The notes under the pieces: model-generated
Told to the model about the DNA's origin: nothing
What the model saw: only the letters and a program-made list of their open reading frames with translations
Databases searched by the model: none
Assembly: GCA_025362165.1 (NCBI GenBank)
Contig: JANYHY010000451.1
Location: forward strand, 1 to 8,930
Direction: 5' to 3'
DNA from: Myxococcales bacterium
GTDB lineage: Bacteria; Myxococcota_A; Polyangia; Polyangiales; Polyangiaceae
DNA length: 8,930 nucleotides
Shown: positions 5,889 to 8,930 of the stretch, one piece after another
How the letters are laid out: the number at the start of each line of letters is the position of its first letter
Numbering within the stretch: position 1 is the first letter of the stretch
Translations under genes and position numbers: made by a program

Positions 5889-8263
5889 AGAAGATCGCGC
5901 GCGCGCGCAGTCGCACCGAGCGGCTGTTTCGACGCGCGCCATTGCGTCTGCTGTTTTTTGCGCTGCTCGCGCTCGCCGCTTGCTGGGTGGGCCTGCGTCA
6001 CGCGGGCCAGATGAACATGTACCGCGACGGGCAGGTGCTGCTCTCGTACGAAGAGGCGGCGCGCAAGAGCGTCATGGAGTTCCACCAGCTCCCGCTTTGG
6101 AACCCCTACTACTGCGGAGGAATGTACGGGCTAGGCTCGCCTCAGGCGCGCTTCGGATCGCCCGCGTTCTTGCTCACGGTGTTGCTAGGGACGTTGCGCG
6201 CCGAGCCGGTGATCGTCTTCGTGATGATGATCGTCGGGCTCGAGGGCATGTTCCGTTACGCACGCGCGCGCGGCGCAGGCAGCTTCGGTGCGGCGCTCGC
6301 GGCTCCAGTGTTCGCGCTGTCTGGCAACTTCGCATTCTCCGCCGCGCTCGGCTGGACCAACTTCCTCGGCTTCGAGCTGTTGCCTTGGGTGCTCCTCGGA
6401 TTTCGTCGCGCGGCCCAAGGAGAGTTCAGAGGCGCGGTCATGGCGTCTCTCGCGCTCGCGTGGATCGTCGGCTTCGGCGGCACCTACGCCGCTCCCATGA
6501 GCGTGATCCTCGTCGGCATGGAGCTCGTCAGCACGTTCGCCGTCCACTGGCGCCAAAGACACAACGACCGCATTTTGATGGGACTTGGCGTCTCCATCGC
6601 AGCTGGCCTGCTGACGCTCGGAGCGTCTGCCTTCCGCCTATGGCCAGTCGCCGAGACGATCTCGAGCGCGCCTCGCGTCATCGGCGGGGCGCCCGGCACC
6701 ACGATCTTCCCGACGATGCTCCAAGAGTTGTTGCTCCCAATCACGACCGGACAGAACGGCGACTTCGATCCGCCAGGCACCTACTACGTCGGCGGGTTCG
6801 TCATCATCGCGCTGCTCGCGGGGATCGTGCGACGACGCTCGCTGGGTCTGGTCGTCGCGGGATACGTCTGCACTTGGCTCGGCGCGGGCTACGCGCTCAA
6901 GCCCTCGCTGTTCGCGATGCTCAAGGCGTTGCCCGTCTACGAGTCGCTCCGTTATCCAGAGCGCTTCTTGATCCCGATGGCGATCTTCGCAGCGGCGCTC
7001 TCCGCGATCGGCATCACGCGACTGTCTGCGATCTCACGAAAGCGGCCGATCCTAGGCCTCTCGTTGATGTGCGTGGCGAGCCTTGCGATCCTCGCAGGGT
7101 ACTACCCGCTCGTGCGCAATCACCAAGTCGCCATGACGGGCCGACTGCTCGTGGCACCTCCCGCAGAGGTAAAGAACGACTTCCACCAAGCGCGCGGGGT
7201 GCGCTGGGCCGCTGCGTATTACCCGCCGATGAACCGCGGCTCGCTCTCCTGTTGGGACGCGTATCCCGTGCCTGAGTCGCCGCTCCTGCGCGGAGATCTC
7301 GTGGACGAGGCGTACGTCGGAGAGCCGAACGGTGACTCGTCAACCATCGGCACGGTGAAGACCGCGAGCTGGTCGCCCAACCGCGTGGAGCTCGACGTCG
7401 ATCTCAAGGTGCCCGCGCGAGTGTTCGTCAATCAGAACGCACACCCCGGATGGAGCGCTTCTGCGGGAACGGTCACTTCGGAGCGGGGCTTGCTCGCGAT
7501 CGATCTGCCAGCCGGCAAGCAGCGCGTCGTCGTGAGCTTTCTCCCACGCAGCGCGATCGGCGGCGCGCTCGCGTCCGTCGCGGCGCTTGCGGTGCTGATC
7601 GTTCTGGCGCGGAGGCACCGGAAAACAGGGTCGATCCGCGATCGCCGCGCGCTCGGCGTCGTGATGGGCGCGAGCGTGCTGCCTGTCGTGCCGGTGCTGC
7701 TCACGCTGTTTTTGTGGAGGGAGTCCTCCGCTTCTCACACGGAGCTGAAGACCACCTCGGGGGAGGATGTCGTCGTCGACGCGCCGCCGCCGGACGCGAC
7801 GAAGGCGGGCGTCGTGTTCGCTGGAGGTCTGGAGCTCGTCGCCGTGAAGGTGAGCACGACGACTCCCAAGCCCGGCTCCACGATGACCATCGAGCTCGAC
7901 TGGCGCGCGCGACCGCCCACGCAGAAGGGCATGGGCGTGTTCATGCACTTGGACGCGACCCCGTACGTCCCGAAGAAGGACCTCTCCGAGGATCAACAAA
8001 AGGAAGAGGACAAGCAGAACCACCTCAACGGAGATCACGCCACGTTCTCCGGTGTGATCGATCCCGATCACGTTCCGCCCGGCAAGATCGTGCGAGACAT
8101 CGTTGAGCTCTCCGTGCCAGACGACGCGGCGAACAAGCAATGGAAGGTCTACATGGGCCTCTGGATGCTCAAGGGTCGAGGCGAGCGCATCAAGGTCAAC
8201 GGCACCGGCTCGATGGTCGTGGAAGACGACCGCGTCGTCGTGGCGACATTCGACGTGAAGTGA
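5864..8263 (+). CDS. YfhO-like polytopic membrane protein (GT-C fold type) with extra C-terminal beta domain
   Basis: This 799-residue integral membrane protein has roughly twelve predicted membrane segments (about residues 27-45, 100-125, 143-180, 190-228, 238-260, 308-343, 368-413, 563-582 and 596-617). The first external loop holds MYRDGQ at 52-57 and LPLWNPYYCGG at 76-86. LRYPERFLIP is at 362-371, and NAHPGWSA with a following LPAGKQRVVVSF is at 525-559. These are hallmarks of YfhO-family proteins, which share the GT-C glycosyltransferase fold and decorate cell-wall polymers with sugars from lipid carriers. Residues about 620-799 form a separate soluble domain with FMHLDA, GDHATFSG, PGKIVRDIVELSVPDD and VYMGLW, resembling beta-sandwich tails of some GT39-type proteins. 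The donor and acceptor are unknown. ATG5864 has no Shine-Dalgarno and lies inside the preceding gene, so it is probably coupled to it. Confidence 0.8.
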   Translation: MQAPTHLLKKIARARSRTERLFRRAPLRLLFFALLALAACWVGLRHAGQMNMYRDGQVLLSYEEAARKSVMEFHQLPLWNPYYCGGMYGLGSPQARFGSPAFLLTVLLGTLRAEPVIVFVMMIVGLEGMFRYARARGAGSFGAALAAPVFALSGNFAFSAALGWTNFLGFELLPWVLLGFRRAAQGEFRGAVMASLALAWIVGFGGTYAAPMSVILVGMELVSTFAVHWRQRHNDRILMGLGVSIAAGLLTLGASAFRLWPVAETISSAPRVIGGAPGTTIFPTMLQELLLPITTGQNGDFDPPGTYYVGGFVIIALLAGIVRRRSLGLVVAGYVCTWLGAGYALKPSLFAMLKALPVYESLRYPERFLIPMAIFAAALSAIGITRLSAISRKRPILGLSLMCVASLAILAGYYPLVRNHQVAMTGRLLVAPPAEVKNDFHQARGVRWAAAYYPPMNRGSLSCWDAYPVPESPLLRGDLVDEAYVGEPNGDSSTIGTVKTASWSPNRVELDVDLKVPARVFVNQNAHPGWSASAGTVTSERGLLAIDLPAGKQRVVVSFLPRSAIGGALASVAALAVLIVLARRHRKTGSIRDRRALGVVMGASVLPVVPVLLTLFLWRESSASHTELKTTSGEDVVVDAPPPDATKAGVVFAGGLELVAVKVSTTTPKPGSTMTIELDWRARPPTQKGMGVFMHLDATPYVPKKDLSEDQQKEEDKQNHLNGDHATFSGVIDPDHVPPGKIVRDIVELSVPDDAANKQWKVYMGLWMLKGRGERIKVNGTGSMVVEDDRVVVATFDVK

Positions 8264-8271
8264 GCTAATCC

Positions 8272-8930
8272 ATGCTCATGCGTATCAAGCGGCTCTTCGG
8301 CGTTCTCGTGGTCGCCGTCGCGATGATGGTCGTGCCGCGCCCTGCGCAGGCTGTGATCATCGAGCGCGTGGTCGCGATCGTCGGAGAACGTCCTGTGTTG
8401 TGGAGCGAGCTGCGACACCGCGCGCGTCCGCGCCTCATCATGATCGCCGCGCAGTCGCCGGATCCCGCGCACGCAGCGGCGGGCGAGACGCAAGCCTTCA
8501 AAGAGTCCTTGGACGAGATGATCAACGAGCGCCTGATCGAGCAGGCCGCGGACAAAGCGCACATCGGCGTGTCCGTGGAAGAGGTCGACAAGGCCATGCG
8601 CCAGAAGGCCGACCAGCTCAAGATGCCGCTCGCGCAGCTCATCACGGAGGCAGGGCGCGAGGGCTTCACCGAGCAAGACTACCGCGACGAGATCCGCCGC
8701 CAGCTCCTCGAGGGCAAGATGGTGCAGCTGCGCGTACAAGGTCGCGTGCGCATCACCGAGCAAGACGCGCGCGCCGCGTACAATCACTTCATCAAGGAGC
8801 TAGGAGACGAGTCACCGGTCGAGCTCCAAGCCATCGCGCTGCAGCTCGTGCCAGATCCCGCGGCCATCCAAGCGCGCCAAATGCTCGCGAAGGAGATCGT
8901 CGAAAAAGCGCGAAACGGGGCTGATTTCTG
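8272..8930 (+). CDS. surA: SurA-type periplasmic chaperone / peptidyl-prolyl isomerase, N-terminal part
   Basis: The gene begins at ATG8272, eight bases after the previous stop, and runs off the window after 219 residues. Residues 1-27 form a signal peptide with a basic start, a hydrophobic core and a cleavage site after AQA27. The mature part opens with IIERVVAIVGERPVLWSEL, the typical start of SurA N-terminal domains. A helical chaperone region follows, with ESLDEMINERLIEQAA at 79-94 and YRDEIRRQLLEGKM at 137-150, then ITEQDARAAYN at 161-171. VELQAIALQLVP at 183-194 is probably the first strand of a parvulin PPIase domain that continues beyond the end. SurA helps outer-membrane proteins fold. 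A second ATG at 8278 is also possible. The symbol rests on domain type; other SurA_N proteins such as PpiD or PrsA relatives look similar. Confidence 0.85.
   Translation, partial: MLMRIKRLFGVLVVAVAMMVVPRPAQAVIIERVVAIVGERPVLWSELRHRARPRLIMIAAQSPDPAHAAAGETQAFKESLDEMINERLIEQAADKAHIGVSVEEVDKAMRQKADQLKMPLAQLITEAGREGFTEQDYRDEIRRQLLEGKMVQLRVQGRVRITEQDARAAYNHFIKELGDESPVELQAIALQLVPDPAAIQARQMLAKEIVEKARNGADF

Noticed and set aside
5800..7275. A 491-codon plus-strand frame inside the YfhO-like gene
   Set aside because: It is extremely Arg-rich with no recognisable motif and overlaps a better-supported gene in another frame.
7340..8140. A 266-codon minus-strand frame opposite the end of the YfhO-like gene
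   Set aside because: Its His- and Arg-rich composition is that of an antisense shadow, and it has no ribosome binding site or family resemblance.

Overview
The window is about 9 kb of GC-rich, densely coding bacterial chromosome. The base composition, GTG starts, an HSDL2-like dehydrogenase and a ribosomal-protein operon that runs on into cell-envelope genes together suggest a Myxococcota-type bacterium (Polyangia-like). That placement is inference. I see no tRNA, rRNA, CRISPR array, insertion sequence, origin or long repeat, and no stretch longer than about 120 bases lacks a gene.

Left part (1-1161, + strand): the C-terminal end of an M50 (site-2 protease type) membrane metalloprotease. It is followed, after a 78-base gap holding a strong hairpin, by a complete short-chain dehydrogenase closely resembling the catalytic domain of HSDL2.

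Middle (1163-4506, - strand): two genes run leftward as a tightly coupled pair. The first is a compact beta-class DNA (probably adenine-N6) methyltransferase with no visible restriction partner. Its TGA stop overlaps the GTG start of the second, an exported, probably lipid-anchored Slt70-like lytic transglycosylase with a TPR-like helical region. Each GTG start has a strong Shine-Dalgarno sequence. The transglycosylase converges on the dehydrogenase with one base between their stop codons.

Right part (4544-8930, + strand): a promoter with a perfect -35 drives rplM-rpsI (ribosomal proteins L13 and S9). The same strand continues almost without gaps (13 bases, then a 25-base overlap, then 8 bases) into a small single-pass membrane protein of unknown function, a large YfhO-like polytopic membrane protein with an added C-terminal beta domain, and a SurA-type periplasmic chaperone cut by the window end. 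This looks like one transcription unit joining translation genes to envelope biogenesis genes.

I did not find a clearly new system. The best candidates for a second look are the coupled methyltransferase-transglycosylase pair, the unknown 126-residue protein beside the YfhO-like protein, and the domain layout of that YfhO-like protein.
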